From contig NZ_FNJO01000002.1 of the NCBI RefSeq assembly GCF_900104095.1, forward strand, positions 372,001 to 436,000: 64,000 nt of DNA, in the 5' to 3' direction. A model generated the notes under the pieces. That model saw only the letters and a program-made list of their open reading frames with translations. It was not told the DNA's origin and made no database searches. Positions 53,822-63,111 of this stretch are shown here, piece after piece. The stretch comes from Ralstonia sp. 25mfcol4.1 (GTDB lineage: Bacteria > Pseudomonadota > Gammaproteobacteria > Burkholderiales > Burkholderiaceae). Both the position numbers and the translations under genes were made by a program. Numbering within the stretch: the first letter of the stretch is position 1; the number at the start of each line of letters is the position of its first letter.

Positions 53822-55015
53822 ATGATCGACCGTGCAGTGCCCGCCCCTACCCCCGCGCAAACCGCGCACCCCGCAGAAGATTCCGCTCCGGCGCGCCCAG
53901 ATTCCGCCTCCGTCACCACGGACGTGGACCTGGCGTCGCTGGCGGCGTCCCTGCGCGGCTGGGGCCGCGCGCTCGGATTCGATGAAATCCGCATTGCCGA
54001 TGTCGATCTGCGGCACGCCGAGGCGGGCCTGCTGGCGTGGTTGCAGGCGGGCTACCACGGCGACATGGATTATATGGCCAACCACGGCGCAAAGCGCGCC
54101 CGGCCGCATGAACTGGTGCCCGGCACGGTGCGCGCCATCGTCGCCCGCATGCCCTACCTGCCGGCGCAGGGGCCTGACGACTGGCGTCGCCACGAGCTCG
54201 CGCGGCTCGACGATCCCGCCACCGCCGTGATCTCGCTCTATGCGCGCGGCCGCGACTATCACAAGGTGCTGCGCAACCGGCTGCAGCAGCTGGCGGCGCG
54301 CATCGAGACCGCCATCGGTCCGTTCGGCTACCGCGTGTTCACCGATTCGGCCCCGGTCATGGAAGTGGCGCTGGCCAGCCAGGGTGGGCTGGGCTGGCGC
54401 GGCAAGCACACGCTGCTGCTGGACCGCGACGGCGGGTCGATGTTCTTCCTGGGCGAGATCCTGGTCGATATCCCGCTGCCGGCGGACCCGGCGGAAGCGC
54501 CCCATTGCGGCAACTGCCGCCGCTGCATCGACATCTGTCCCACCGGGGCCATCCTGGAACCGTTCCGGCTCGATGCGCGCCGTTGTATTTCTTACCTGAC
54601 GATCGAACACAAGGGCGCGATCCCCGAGGCATTGCGCGCGCCGATGGGCAACCGCGTCTACGGCTGCGACGACTGCCAGCTGGCCTGCCCGTGGAACAAG
54701 TTCGCGCACCGTGCGACGCTGCCCGATTTCGACGTGCGCAATGGCTTCGACGCGCCCGACATGGCCGAACTGTTCGGCTGGACCGAAGCGGAATTCAACC
54801 AGCGGCTCGAAGGCAGCCCGATCCGTCGCATTGGCCATGAACGCTGGCTGCGCAACCTGGCGGTGGGGCTCGGCAACAGCCTGCGCGCGGCATCGGCCAG
54901 CGATCCGGCCCTGGCACAGCGCATTCGCGCCGCCCTGCTGGCCCGGCGCGACACCGCCACGCCGCTCGTGCGCGAGCATATCGACTGGGCCCTGGCCCAG
55001 GACACCGCCGGCTGA
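53822..55015 (+). CDS. queG: Epoxyqueuosine reductase
   Basis: A 397-residue cobalamin-dependent iron-sulfur enzyme that makes queuosine from epoxyqueuosine in tRNA. Two 4Fe-4S motifs are visible: CGNCRRCIDICPTGAI (near residue 229) and CDDCQLACPWNK (near 282). GYHGDMDYMANH (near 77) and RVFTDSAPVMEVALA (near 170) are typical. The first 33 residues are a Pro/Ala-rich extension relative to E. coli QueG, so a later start (GTG at 53924) remains possible. The gene faces tsaE, another tRNA-modification gene. Confidence 0.92.
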   Translation: MIDRAVPAPTPAQTAHPAEDSAPARPDSASVTTDVDLASLAASLRGWGRALGFDEIRIADVDLRHAEAGLLAWLQAGYHGDMDYMANHGAKRARPHELVPGTVRAIVARMPYLPAQGPDDWRRHELARLDDPATAVISLYARGRDYHKVLRNRLQQLAARIETAIGPFGYRVFTDSAPVMEVALASQGGLGWRGKHTLLLDRDGGSMFFLGEILVDIPLPADPAEAPHCGNCRRCIDICPTGAILEPFRLDARRCISYLTIEHKGAIPEALRAPMGNRVYGCDDCQLACPWNKFAHRATLPDFDVRNGFDAPDMAELFGWTEAEFNQRLEGSPIRRIGHERWLRNLAVGLGNSLRAASASDPALAQRIRAALLARRDTATPLVREHIDWALAQDTAG

Positions 55016-55046
55016 ACGGTCCGAACGACCTGGACGGCCGAGGGCT

Positions 55047-55148
55047 GGAGCCCGGAGCCCGGAGCCCGGAGCCCGGAGCCCGGAGCCCGGAGCCCGGAGC
55101 CCGGAGCCCGGAGCCCGGAAGCCCGGAAGCCCGGAAGCCCGGAAGCCC
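55047..55148. repeat. Heptamer and octamer tandem repeat
   Basis: Ten perfect copies of GGAGCCC (55047-55116) are followed by four perfect copies of GGAAGCCC (55117-55148), 102 bases in all. They lie between the convergent queG and AEC-transporter stops. Perfect identity points to recent slippage expansion. Confidence 0.97.
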
Positions 55149-55168
55149 AGAGCCCCGGAGCCAGGAAC

Positions 55169-56062
55169 CTAGCTGACCAGCGACAGCCAGACCGGCGTGG
55201 TCAACACGGCCGCCACCGTCATAGCGGAGATGGTGGCGGCCACCATCGGCCCGTTGCCGCCCATCCGCACGGCCAGGATATAGGCGCTGGACGCCGTCGG
55301 CAGCGACGCATAGATGACCACGATCTGGTACTGCAGCGCGGTCAGCGGCAGGTATTTCCCGACCAGCCACGCGAAGCACGGCATGGCCAGCAGCTTCACG
55401 CCGCTCCACCAGGCCATCGGGCCCGCCGAGCCCGTGGCACCGCTCATCTGCAGGCCGGCGCCCACGGTCATCAGGCCCAGCGCGGTCGATGCGGAGCCCA
55501 GGCGGTCCAGCGTCATGCCGATCACCTCGGGCGGATGCAGGCCCAGCAGGTTGGTGGCCAGGCCGATGGCCGTGGCCAGGATCAGCGGGTTCCGCGCCAG
55601 TTCGCGCAGCAGCTTCGATTCGCCATGCCGGGCCAGCGCCCAGACCGCCGCCACGTTGCACAGCGGCACCGTCACGCCCACCACCAGCGCCATCAGCGCC
55701 AGCCCTTCTCCGCCGCCCAGCCGCACGGCCAGGGCCAGCCCGATATAGGAATTGAAGCGGAAAGCGGTCTGGAAGCCCGAGGCAAAGTCGATCGGGGCGG
55801 GCCGCAGCACGTAGCGCACCAGATAGCCGGTGGCCATGCCGAAGGCCATCGTGGCCAGCGCCAGCCCGAGCATGGCCGAGGTCGACGAGACATCGAACTT
55901 CGCACTGTTGGTGGATTGCAACAGCAGCGCAGGGAACAGAACGAAATAGACCAGCCGTTCCACGCCGGCCCAGAAAGCGCGGTCAAAGGGGGTAAATCGA
56001 ACCAGCAGCCAGCCGATGAGGATCAGGCTGAAGTCCGGCACCAGCAGCAGGGCGGCAGACAT
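55169..56062 (-). CDS. AEC-family transporter
   Basis: A 297-residue inner-membrane protein with ten hydrophobic segments, of the auxin efflux carrier family. TPFDRAFWAGVERLVYFVLF (near residue 24), FRFNSYIGLALA (near 102) and YASLPTASSAYILAVRMGGN (near 250) are typical of bacterial members that move organic acids. Its end lies 20 bases from the tandem repeat. Substrate unknown. Confidence 0.88.
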   Translation of the reverse strand: MSAALLLVPDFSLILIGWLLVRFTPFDRAFWAGVERLVYFVLFPALLLQSTNSAKFDVSSTSAMLGLALATMAFGMATGYLVRYVLRPAPIDFASGFQTAFRFNSYIGLALAVRLGGGEGLALMALVVGVTVPLCNVAAVWALARHGESKLLRELARNPLILATAIGLATNLLGLHPPEVIGMTLDRLGSASTALGLMTVGAGLQMSGATGSAGPMAWWSGVKLLAMPCFAWLVGKYLPLTALQYQIVVIYASLPTASSAYILAVRMGGNGPMVAATISAMTVAAVLTTPVWLSLVS

Positions 56063-56100
56063 GTCTCGAATGCTTTGTCGTTATCGTGGCGCCCGACGGC

Positions 56101-56123
56101 AGGCTTCGCGAAAAGTGAAGCCT
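56101..56123. promoter_or_regulatory. Inverted repeat between divergent AEC and chalcone-isomerase-like genes
   Basis: AGGCTTC-N9-GAAGCCT has perfect seven-base arms and lies 38 bases from the AEC start and 93 from the other gene. Operator or leader hairpin; not assigned. Confidence 0.35.
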
Positions 56124-56216
56124 AGGGCAGATCCGGATGGGTATTTTTTCAGAATTCCCCCAACATGGCACGCTGAATTTCGCCTTGCCCGCGGCTTTGC
56201 CGCCGCCTGTCGCATC

Positions 56217-56834
56217 ATGAAGTCCACGCAGTCTTCGTCCCGCCGAGCCACGCTTCCCCGCCGCCTTGCCGTTTCGCTGTGCGCGACGCTGGCGCTCGGC
56301 CTGCTGTTGCCGTCGGTATCGGCGATGGAGATCGACGGCGTGCGCTTCGACGACATGGCGCGCCTGGGCGGCCGGCAGTTGCCGCTCAACGGCACGGGCC
56401 TGCGGCAGGTATTCGTGATCAAGGGCTACGCGGCCGGGCTGTACCTGCCCGAGCGGGCCCGCAACGCCACCGTGGTGCTGGGCTCGCCGGGCCCGAAGCG
56501 GCTGCAGATCCGCCCGCTGCGCGAGGTGGAATCGGCGCAGTTCGTGAAAGCCCTCAACGAGGGGCTGCGCGAAAACCACTCGGCGCTGCAGATGCAGCTG
56601 CTCTCCGACCGCGTGACGCAGCTGGAACGCACGATGAGCCAGCTGGGCACGGCCCAGCGCGGCGACATCATCAATTTCGATTTCACGCCCAGTGGCGGCA
56701 CCGCCGTGACGCTGAACGGCATTCCGCGCGGCCAGGCCATTCCGGGCGAAGACTTCTACCAGGCCGTGCTGCGCATCTTCCTGGGCGAACACCCGGTGGA
56801 CCGCAACCTGAAGCGCGGCCTGCTGGGCGGCTGA
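56217..56834 (+). CDS. Periplasmic chalcone-isomerase-like protein
   Basis: A 205-residue exported protein. A signal peptide covers about residues 1-36 (LCATLALGLLLPSVSAMEID). The rest matches the bacterial chalcone isomerase-like domain: LPLNGTGLRQVFVIKGYAAG, then LYLPERARN, and IPRGQAIPGEDFYQAVLRIF near the end. Bacterial members have no proven isomerase activity. The ATG at 56217 is placed just before the basic start of the signal peptide. It is followed by a hairpin CCGCTGC-AACC-GCAGCGG without T-run. Confidence 0.85.
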   Translation: MKSTQSSSRRATLPRRLAVSLCATLALGLLLPSVSAMEIDGVRFDDMARLGGRQLPLNGTGLRQVFVIKGYAAGLYLPERARNATVVLGSPGPKRLQIRPLREVESAQFVKALNEGLRENHSALQMQLLSDRVTQLERTMSQLGTAQRGDIINFDFTPSGGTAVTLNGIPRGQAIPGEDFYQAVLRIFLGEHPVDRNLKRGLLGG

Positions 56835-56939
56835 TTCCGAAGCACGCCGGCGCACCGCTGCAACCGCAGCGGCACGCCGGTGTTTCATGACCTCCCCGGG
56901 CGCGATCCGCCCGGCTTCAACGACGGGAGACTCTCCTCA

Positions 56940-57929
56940 ATGCAAGCTCACAAGAAAGCACTGATCCTGGCTTCGACGGTCTTCACGGCCGCCGCCTCCG
57001 TGGCATCCGTAGCACAAGCACAGAGCAACTATCCGACCAAGCCGATCCGCCTGATCATTCCGTTCGCGCCGGGCGGCACGACCGACATCGTCGGCCGCGG
57101 CGTGGCCGACCAGATGAGCCGTATCCTGGGTCAGCCGGTGGTGGTGGAAAACCGCGCCGGCGGCGGCGGCTCGATCGGCGCCGACGCCATCGCCAAGTCG
57201 GCCCCGGACGGCTACACGATCGGCATCTCGACGGTGTCGACGATGGCCGTGAACCCGGCTTGCAACCCGAAGCTGTCGTACGACCCGATCAAGGACTTCA
57301 AGCCCATCGCCAACGTGGCGAACGTGGCCAACGTGATCGCGGTGAACCCGAACTTCCCGGCCAAGGACTACAAGGAATTCCTGGCCGTGCTGAAGGCCAG
57401 CCCGGGCAAGTATTCGTACGCGTCGTCGGGCACCTGCGGCTTTGGCCACATGCTGGGCGAGCAGTTCAAGGTGTCCACCAAGACGTTCATGGTGCACATT
57501 CCGTACCGTGGCGCGGGTCCGGCGCTGAACGACGTGCTGGCCGGCCAGGTGCCGATCATGGTGGACAACCTGCCGTCGTCGATGCCCTACATCAAGGCTG
57601 GCAAGCTGCGCCCGATCGTGGTGGCCTGGAACAAGCGCGTGGAGGGCCTGCCGAACGTGCCGACCTTCGGCGAAATGGGCCTGAAGGAGCCGAACGATCC
57701 GGCCTGGTACGGCCTGGTGGCCCCGGCCGGCACGCCTGACGACGTCATCGCCAAGCTGAACGGCGCGGTGGTCAAGGCGCTGCAGGACAAGGGCTTCGTG
57801 GATCGCCTGCAAGCCGCTGGGGCCGAGCCGTCGGGCAACACGCCGGCCCAGCACGCCGCCGAAATCAAGAAGGAATTCGACAAGATGAAGAACCTGGTGA
57901 AGGTTCAGAACATCAAGCTGGAGCAGTAA
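56940..57929 (+). CDS. Tripartite tricarboxylate transporter binding protein (Bug family)
   Basis: A 329-residue periplasmic solute-binding protein of the TctC/Bug family. The signal peptide is at about 1-27 (ending SVAQAQ). PTKPIRLIIPFAPGGTTDIV (near 32) is the family signature, and the ligand loops AGGGGSIGAD and YASSGTCGFGHMLGEQ are visible. TctA and TctB membrane genes are absent, as is common for the expanded Bug families of Cupriavidus and Bordetella. GGGAGA precedes the ATG. Ligand unknown, likely a carboxylic acid. Confidence 0.92.
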   Translation: MQAHKKALILASTVFTAAASVASVAQAQSNYPTKPIRLIIPFAPGGTTDIVGRGVADQMSRILGQPVVVENRAGGGGSIGADAIAKSAPDGYTIGISTVSTMAVNPACNPKLSYDPIKDFKPIANVANVANVIAVNPNFPAKDYKEFLAVLKASPGKYSYASSGTCGFGHMLGEQFKVSTKTFMVHIPYRGAGPALNDVLAGQVPIMVDNLPSSMPYIKAGKLRPIVVAWNKRVEGLPNVPTFGEMGLKEPNDPAWYGLVAPAGTPDDVIAKLNGAVVKALQDKGFVDRLQAAGAEPSGNTPAQHAAEIKKEFDKMKNLVKVQNIKLEQ

Positions 57930-57959
57930 GCCAGCGTCGCGGTTTGACCTGCCGGACGG

Positions 57960-57988
57960 AAGGACCACTTTGGTGGTCCTTTATCTTT
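57960..57988 (+). terminator. Intrinsic terminator after the Bug gene
   Basis: AAGGACCAC (57960-57968) pairs with GTGGTCCTT (57973-57981) around TTTG, followed by TATCTTTT. Confidence 0.85.
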
Positions 57989-58050
57989 TGGCGGCACGCC
58001 TGGCAAATGGGCATAAAATCGCTGTCTGTCCGCCACAGCTTCCCCCCACC

Positions 58051-58530
58051 ATGCAACGTCCCTTCGATGCCGTCCTGCCCGCGCCATTCGGCAAGGTCGG
58101 CGTGCGCGTCGATGGCACGCAGGTCCACGAGATCGTCTACCTGCCCGATTCGTTTGCCGACATCGCGCCGGCCGACGCGCTGACGCGGCGCGTGGCCGAA
58201 CAGCTCGCGGCCTACTACGACAATCCCGACATCGTCTTCGACCTGCCGCTGTCCACGCGCGGCACCGATTTCCAGCGCAAGGTCTGGGATGCCATCTGCG
58301 CCGTGCCGCGCGGCGGGCTGACCACCTACGGCACCATCGCCAGGTCGCTGCAGAGCATGCCGCGCGCGGTGGGCCAGGCGTGCGGGCAGAACTGGTTCCC
58401 GATCGTGATCCCGTGCCACCGCGTGGTGGCCGCCAACGGGCTGGGCGGCTTCGCCCATCACGGCGAGGAAGGCTTCCACCTGGGCGTCAAGCGATGGCTG
58501 CTGCGCCACGAGCGGGCGATGCTCCTATGA
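58051..58530 (+). CDS. ogt: Methylated-DNA-protein cysteine methyltransferase
   Basis: A 159-residue DNA repair protein that removes O6-alkyl groups from guanine by transfer to its own Cys. C122 lies in IPCHRVV; TTYGTIARSLQSMPRAVGQA is the helix-turn-helix that reads DNA. Its size matches Ogt rather than Ada. A weak promoter (TTGGCG at 57988 and CATAAA at 58012) precedes it. The stop overlaps xerD by four bases (ATGA). Confidence 0.93.
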   Translation: MQRPFDAVLPAPFGKVGVRVDGTQVHEIVYLPDSFADIAPADALTRRVAEQLAAYYDNPDIVFDLPLSTRGTDFQRKVWDAICAVPRGGLTTYGTIARSLQSMPRAVGQACGQNWFPIVIPCHRVVAANGLGGFAHHGEEGFHLGVKRWLLRHERAMLL

Positions 58531-59435
58531 GCGCGGGACTGGCCGAAGACCTGGCGCTGGTCGACCGCTTCTGCGATGCGCTGTGGCTCGAAGACGGGCT
58601 GTCGAAGAACACCATCGACGCCTATCGGCGCGATCTGGCGCTGCTGGCGCGCTGGCTGCACGAAAGCGACACCTGCGCGCTGCTGGCCGTCGACGACACG
58701 GCGCTGTCCGGCTATTTCGCGGCGCGCCACACCGAAACCCGCGCGTCGTCGGCCAACCGTCGCCTGACGGTGTTCCGCCGGTTCTACCAGTGGGCGCTGC
58801 GCGAGCACATGATCGACGCTGACCCGTGCCTGCTGCTGCGCCCGGCCAAACAGCCGCCGCGCTTTCCGAAGACGCTGTCCGAAGGTCAGGTCGAGGCGCT
58901 GCTGGAAGCGCCGGACGAGGGCACCCCGCTGGGCCTGCGCGACCGCACCATGCTCGAACTGATGTATGCCAGCGGGCTGCGCGTGTCCGAGCTGACGAAC
59001 ATGAAGACGATCGAGATCGGGCTCAACGAGGGCGTGGCGCGCGTGGTGGGCGGCAAGGGCAACAAGGAACGGCTGGTGCCGTTTGGCGCCCAGGCCGGCG
59101 ACTGGCTGCGCCGCTATCTCGCAGAGAGCCGGCCCGCGCTGCTGGCCGGCCGCGCCTGCGACGAACTGTTCGTCACCCAGCGCGGCGAAGGCATGACACG
59201 CCAGACGTTCTGGCACCTGATCAAGAAGCATGCGCGCGATGCCGGCATCCACGCCCCGCTGTCGCCGCATACGCTGCGGCATGCCTTTGCCACGCATCTG
59301 CTGAACCACGGCGCCGACCTGCGCGTGGTGCAGCTGCTGCTGGGCCATGCCGACATCTCCACCACGCAGATCTACACGCACGTGGCGCGCGAGCGCCTGC
59401 GCGAGCTGCACCAGCATCACCATCCGCGCGGCTGA
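58527..59435 (+). CDS. xerD: Tyrosine recombinase XerD
   Basis: A 302-residue tyrosine recombinase resolving chromosome dimers at dif with XerC. Catalytic residues are R152 (ASGLRVSEL), K178 (GGKGNKE), H248 and R251 (SPHTLRHAF), H274 (GHADISTT) and nucleophile Y283 (QIYTH). The N-terminal SAM-like domain has LSKNTIDAYRRDL. Length and the C-terminal end are those of XerD, not an integrative-element integrase. Coupled to ogt. Confidence 0.95.
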   Translation: MSAGLAEDLALVDRFCDALWLEDGLSKNTIDAYRRDLALLARWLHESDTCALLAVDDTALSGYFAARHTETRASSANRRLTVFRRFYQWALREHMIDADPCLLLRPAKQPPRFPKTLSEGQVEALLEAPDEGTPLGLRDRTMLELMYASGLRVSELTNMKTIEIGLNEGVARVVGGKGNKERLVPFGAQAGDWLRRYLAESRPALLAGRACDELFVTQRGEGMTRQTFWHLIKKHARDAGIHAPLSPHTLRHAFATHLLNHGADLRVVQLLLGHADISTTQIYTHVARERLRELHQHHHPRG

Positions 59436-59457
59436 GCCGGCGTTGACATTCCGTTCC

Positions 59458-59949
59458 ATGAGCAAGCAGAAACACATCTCCGAGACACCGGCCACGCAGA
59501 TGCTGCGCAAGCAGGGCGTGGCGTTCGGCGAGCACACCTACGACTATGTCGACCACGGCGGCACGGGGGAATCGGCGCGCCAGCTTGGCGTGCCCGAGCA
59601 CAACGTGGTGAAGACGCTGGTGATGGAAGACGAGGCCGCCAAGCCGCTGATCGTGCTCATGCATGGCGACTGCTCGGTATCGACCAAGAACCTGGCGCGG
59701 CAGATCGGCGCCAAAAGCGTGCAGCCGTGCAAGCCCGAGGTGGCACAGCGCCACAGCGGCTACATGGTGGGCGGCACGTCGCCGTTCGGCACGAAGAAGC
59801 GCATGCCGGTCTACGTGGAAGGCACCGTGCTGGCGCTGGACACCCTCTATATCAACGGCGGACGGCGCGGCTACCTGGTCAGCATCGCCCCGGGCGTGCT
59901 GACCGACCTGCTGGACGCCAGGCCGGTGGCTTGCGCGTTGCCTGACTGA
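59458..59949 (+). CDS. ybaK: Cys-tRNA(Pro) deacylase YbaK/EbsC
   Basis: A 163-residue trans-editing protein that hydrolyses Cys-tRNA(Pro). [20 protein letters not shown] and [20 protein letters not shown] are family signatures, with the catalytic Lys of the YbaK fold in the first. The ATG at 59458 has no strong ribosome-binding site; a TTG 15 bases earlier is in frame. It follows xerD after 22 bases. Confidence 0.92.
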   Translation: MSKQKHISETPATQMLRKQGVAFGEHTYDYVDHGGTGESARQLGVPEHNVVKTLVMEDEAAKPLIVLMHGDCSVSTKNLARQIGAKSVQPCKPEVAQRHSGYMVGGTSPFGTKKRMPVYVEGTVLALDTLYINGGRRGYLVSIAPGVLTDLLDARPVACALPD

Positions 59950-60064
59950 TGGCGATCAGGCCGGATGCCGGATTGGCGCACGCCGGGGAAACCACGGCGT
60001 GCGCCGGCGCCGTGCCGCGCTACAATCGCGCCAGCCTGAAATTCCTTGTCCCTATTCCCACACA

Positions 60065-60673
60065 ATGGTCAACCTGATATTTGCCGTCATCGCCTATCTG
60101 ATCGGATCGGTGTCGTTCGCCGTCGTGGTCAGCAAGGTCATGGGCCTGCCCGACCCGCACAGCTACGGCTCCGGCAACCCCGGCGCCACCAACGTGCTGC
60201 GCACCGGCAACAAGAAGGCCGCGATCCTGACGCTGATCGGCGATGGCCTGAAGGGCTATGTGGCGGTCATGCTGGTCAAGCACCTGGGCCCCGGCTACGG
60301 CGTGGACGATACCGGCATCGCGCTGGCGGCGCTGGCCGTGTTCCTGGGCCACCTGTTTCCGCTATTCCACCGCTTCGCGGGTGGCAAGGGCGTGGCCACC
60401 GCAGCCGGCATCCTGTTCGCCATCGACCCGCTGCTGGGGGCCGGCACGCTGGCCAGCTGGCTCATCATCGCGTTCTTCTTCCGCTATTCGTCGCTGGCCG
60501 CGCTGGTGGCCGCGATCTTCGCGCCGTTCTTCTACGTGCTGATGTTTGGCGTGGATATCATCGCCGGGGCAGTGCTGGTCATCGGCGTCCTGCTGATTGC
60601 CCGCCACCGTAGCAATATCGCCAAGCTGCTGGCCGGCAAGGAAAGCCGGATCGGGGAAAAGAAGAAGGTTTGA
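60065..60673 (+). CDS. plsY: Glycerol-3-phosphate acyltransferase PlsY
   Basis: A 202-residue inner-membrane enzyme transferring acyl groups from acyl phosphate to glycerol-3-phosphate. The three PlsY motifs are visible: [20 protein letters not shown] (near residue 37), [12 protein letters not shown] (near 102) and the later hydrophobic [19 protein letters not shown]. Five transmembrane segments are expected. TACAAT at 60021-60026 may be its -10. Confidence 0.95.
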   Translation: MVNLIFAVIAYLIGSVSFAVVVSKVMGLPDPHSYGSGNPGATNVLRTGNKKAAILTLIGDGLKGYVAVMLVKHLGPGYGVDDTGIALAALAVFLGHLFPLFHRFAGGKGVATAAGILFAIDPLLGAGTLASWLIIAFFFRYSSLAALVAAIFAPFFYVLMFGVDIIAGAVLVIGVLLIARHRSNIAKLLAGKESRIGEKKKV

Positions 60674-60696
60674 GGCAGAGCCGCCGGTGGGGGCCG

Positions 60697-60722
60697 CCCC
60701 TCTCCAGCTGCTGGGAGAGGGG
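60697..60722. repeat. GC-rich hairpin between plsY and the kinase gene
   Basis: CCCCTCTCC and GGAGAGGGG form a nine-base stem with an eight-base loop, without T-run. It lies between convergent genes and resembles the short palindromes often found there; it may act as a weak terminator. Confidence 0.5.
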
Positions 60723-60748
60723 ACGAAATACAACGCGCCAAAGCGCGC

Positions 60749-62032
60749 TCAGGCCGCCTGCGCCAGCGCCGTGAAGGGGAACACCATCTCCACCCGCAGG
60801 CCGCCTTCATCGCGGTTGCTGATCGTCAGCCTGCCGCCGCCCTGCCTGACCAGACGGTCGACAATGGCCAGGCCCAGTCCCGAATGTGCATTGCCGCCAC
60901 GTGCCGGATCCAGCCGCACGAACGGCATGGTCACGCGCTCGATGGCATCGGCCGGAATGCCCGGGCCCTGATCTTCCACGGTCAGGCACCAGCCGTCGGT
61001 TGTGCGCGACGTCGCCACATAGACCGGCGGGGCCCCGTAGGCATACGCGTTGTCCACCAGGTTGCCGATGATGCGGTCCAGCTGGGTGGCGATCATGCGG
61101 AAGCCGTCGCCGGCGGTCAGTTCCAGCACGACCAGCCTGTCCTGCTCCTGCAGCGACGCCGCCAGCTCTCCAATGCGCTTGTCCACCGGCACCGGCCGGG
61201 CCGTGGGCTCGCTGCTCTGCGCAAAGGTCAGGAACTGCTCGACGATGGCCGACATCGAATCCACGTCGCGCGTCACGCCGGCCGCCGCCTTGGGGTCCGA
61301 CAGCATCTCGGCCCGCAGGCGCAGGCGCGCCAGCGGCGTCTTCAGGTCGTGCGCGATGCCGGCCAGCATCGTATTGCGCTCCTGGTCGATGCGGAACAGG
61401 TCGGCCACCATGCGATTGAAACGCACGATCAGCTGGCGCAACTCGTGCGGCCCGCGCTCGCGCAGCGGCGGCACGGCCTGCTGGCGCGACAGCTTCTCGG
61501 CCGCTTCGGCCATATCGCGCACCGGGCGCTGGATCTGCCACGCCACGAACAGCGCGAAGACGATCGCCACCCCTACCACCAGCACCACGCCCGGAATCAG
61601 CCGATTGTCGGGCGGCGGGTTATGCACGAACAGGATCGGCATGGCGATCCAGCGGTTACGGTTGGGCAGCTTGATCCAGAGCCGGGGCGTGGACAGTTCG
61701 TCTTCCAGCCGCACCTCGGAGCCCGGCGGCAGGCGGCGCGTGAACTGGTCCACCAGGCGGCGCGGACGCCCTCCGTGCGGGGGGCCGGCGTGCTCGTCCG
61801 CCACGGCGGTATCGGCCACTTCGACCAGGCTCGGCAACGGCACGGGCGGCCTGGCATCGAGGGCGCGCTGGATGCTGTCCAGCTGGAACAGCATCTGCTC
61901 GACCGAATAATCGATCTGCTGCTGGCGCCGGTCCATGCGCAGGATGGCCAGCCACGAGAAATGGCTGATCATCAGCACGGCGGCGATCAGCAGCGCCATG
62001 CGGCCGAACAGGGTATCAATTCTTAGCTTCAT
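60749..62032 (-). CDS. envZ: Sensor histidine kinase, EnvZ/RisS type
   Basis: A 427-residue inner-membrane kinase. Transmembrane segments at about 12-32 and 148-168 bracket a periplasmic domain. HAMP covers about 170-220. H228 in AGIAHDLKTPLARLRLRAEM is the phosphoacceptor. The ATPase domain has IIGNLVDNAYAYG (N box), VEDQGPGIP (G1) and NAHSGLGLAIVDRL (G2). The gene is 36 bases downstream of the OmpR-type regulator, in one operon. In related betaproteobacteria this pair is named OmpR/EnvZ or RisAS; the signal is unknown. Confidence 0.88.
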   Translation of the reverse strand: MKLRIDTLFGRMALLIAAVLMISHFSWLAILRMDRRQQQIDYSVEQMLFQLDSIQRALDARPPVPLPSLVEVADTAVADEHAGPPHGGRPRRLVDQFTRRLPPGSEVRLEDELSTPRLWIKLPNRNRWIAMPILFVHNPPPDNRLIPGVVLVVGVAIVFALFVAWQIQRPVRDMAEAAEKLSRQQAVPPLRERGPHELRQLIVRFNRMVADLFRIDQERNTMLAGIAHDLKTPLARLRLRAEMLSDPKAAAGVTRDVDSMSAIVEQFLTFAQSSEPTARPVPVDKRIGELAASLQEQDRLVVLELTAGDGFRMIATQLDRIIGNLVDNAYAYGAPPVYVATSRTTDGWCLTVEDQGPGIPADAIERVTMPFVRLDPARGGNAHSGLGLAIVDRLVRQGGGRLTISNRDEGGLRVEMVFPFTALAQAA

Positions 62033-62068
62033 GCCTTGGTTTCATGCGGAGGTTCCGTCGCGGGAGCC

Positions 62069-62803
62069 TTATTGCGGAACGCTGTCCTCGGCTTCGTCGG
62101 GCACAAAGGTGTAGCCCCGGCCACGTACGGTCTGGATATAGCGCGGGCGCTGCGCGTCTTCATCCAGCAGCCGGCGCAGGCGCCAGATCTGGACGTCGAT
62201 GCCCCGGTCGCTGATGCCGTTGGCGGTGCCATACATCAGTTCGACGATGCGCTCCCGCGACAGCACTTCCAGCGGATGCATCAGCAGCAGCTTCAGCAGC
62301 GCGAATTCGGTATCGCTGATCGACACGGCCTGGCCGCTGCGTTCCAGCGAACGCTGGCGGAAATTCACCCGGAACGGGCCGAAGGCAATCGATTCGCGGT
62401 CTTCCGGCGCGGCGGCCGGGCGGGCCAGCTTGCGGCGCAGCACGGCGTTGATGCGGGCCAGCAGCTCGCGCGGCGAGAAAGGCTTGCCCAGGTAGTCGTC
62501 GGCGCCGATCTCCAGCCCGACGATGCGGTCGATCTCGTCGCTGCGCGCGGTCAGCAGGATCACCGGGATGTCGTCGTTCTTGGCACGCAGGTTGCGCAGG
62601 GCGGTCAGGCCATCGACCTTGGGCATCATCAGGTCCAGCACGATCAGCGCGGGGCGCTCGCGCTCCAGCCGGGCCTGCAGGCCATCGCCATCGTGCAGCA
62701 CCGACACCGCAAAGCCTTGCGAGGTCAGGTATTCGCGCAGCAGGTCGCGCAATTCGGGATCGTCGTCGACGACAAGAATCTGTGTGGGCTGGTTTGTACG
62801 CAT
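62069..62803 (-). CDS. ompR: OmpR-type response regulator
   Basis: A 244-residue regulator. The receiver has DDD at 13-15, phosphoacceptor D57 in IVLDLMMPKVDG, Thr in LLTARSDEIDR and Lys in YLGKPF. The winged-helix output domain starts near 140 (FGPFRVNFRQRSLER) and has SDRGIDVQIWRLRRLL and IQTVRGRGYTFVPD. The ATG at 62803 starts the receiver; an in-frame ATG ten codons upstream is less likely. It precedes the kinase gene. Confidence 0.9.
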   Translation of the reverse strand: MRTNQPTQILVVDDDPELRDLLREYLTSQGFAVSVLHDGDGLQARLERERPALIVLDLMMPKVDGLTALRNLRAKNDDIPVILLTARSDEIDRIVGLEIGADDYLGKPFSPRELLARINAVLRRKLARPAAAPEDRESIAFGPFRVNFRQRSLERSGQAVSISDTEFALLKLLLMHPLEVLSRERIVELMYGTANGISDRGIDVQIWRLRRLLDEDAQRPRYIQTVRGRGYTFVPDEAEDSVPQ

Positions 62804-63111
62804 AGGCACATGATAGTCAGGACGGGCATCCAACTTTGCAAATGCCCGGGACGGTTTTGTTTCTGGACGTTACACCCACGCCGCCCGTAACCCGCTGTAA
62901 TAAAAGCGGGAAACCGCGAAATACGTGGGGCCACGGCTGCACATTATGCTTGCATCCATGACGCGCCCCGCCGGGCGCCATCCCACCTGACGGCGGGTCG
63001 CCCTGCCCTCGCGATGCGGCATACTGCTGCCACTTCACCGTCACAGTCGCTGTGCGAATACCGTTTGGCGCGCGCTCCTTTTATGTCGTGCCGGTTCCCA
63101 GGATTCCGTTC
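62804..63111. other. Divergent intergenic region between ompR and the RND adaptor gene
   Basis: This 308-base stretch must hold both promoters. CCCGCT-GTAATAAA-AGCGGG (62891-62910) is a perfect six-base inverted repeat. CATACT near 63020 is a possible -10 for the adaptor gene, without a clear -35. No gene is seen. Confidence 0.4.

Noticed and set aside
55047..55148. Tandem array as a CRISPR or coding repeat.
   Set aside because: Units are 7-8 bases without spacers and lie between two stops.
58527..59435. Tyrosine recombinase as a sign of an integrated element.
   Set aside because: Sequence and length fit housekeeping XerD, coupled to ogt, with no attachment repeats or phage genes nearby.
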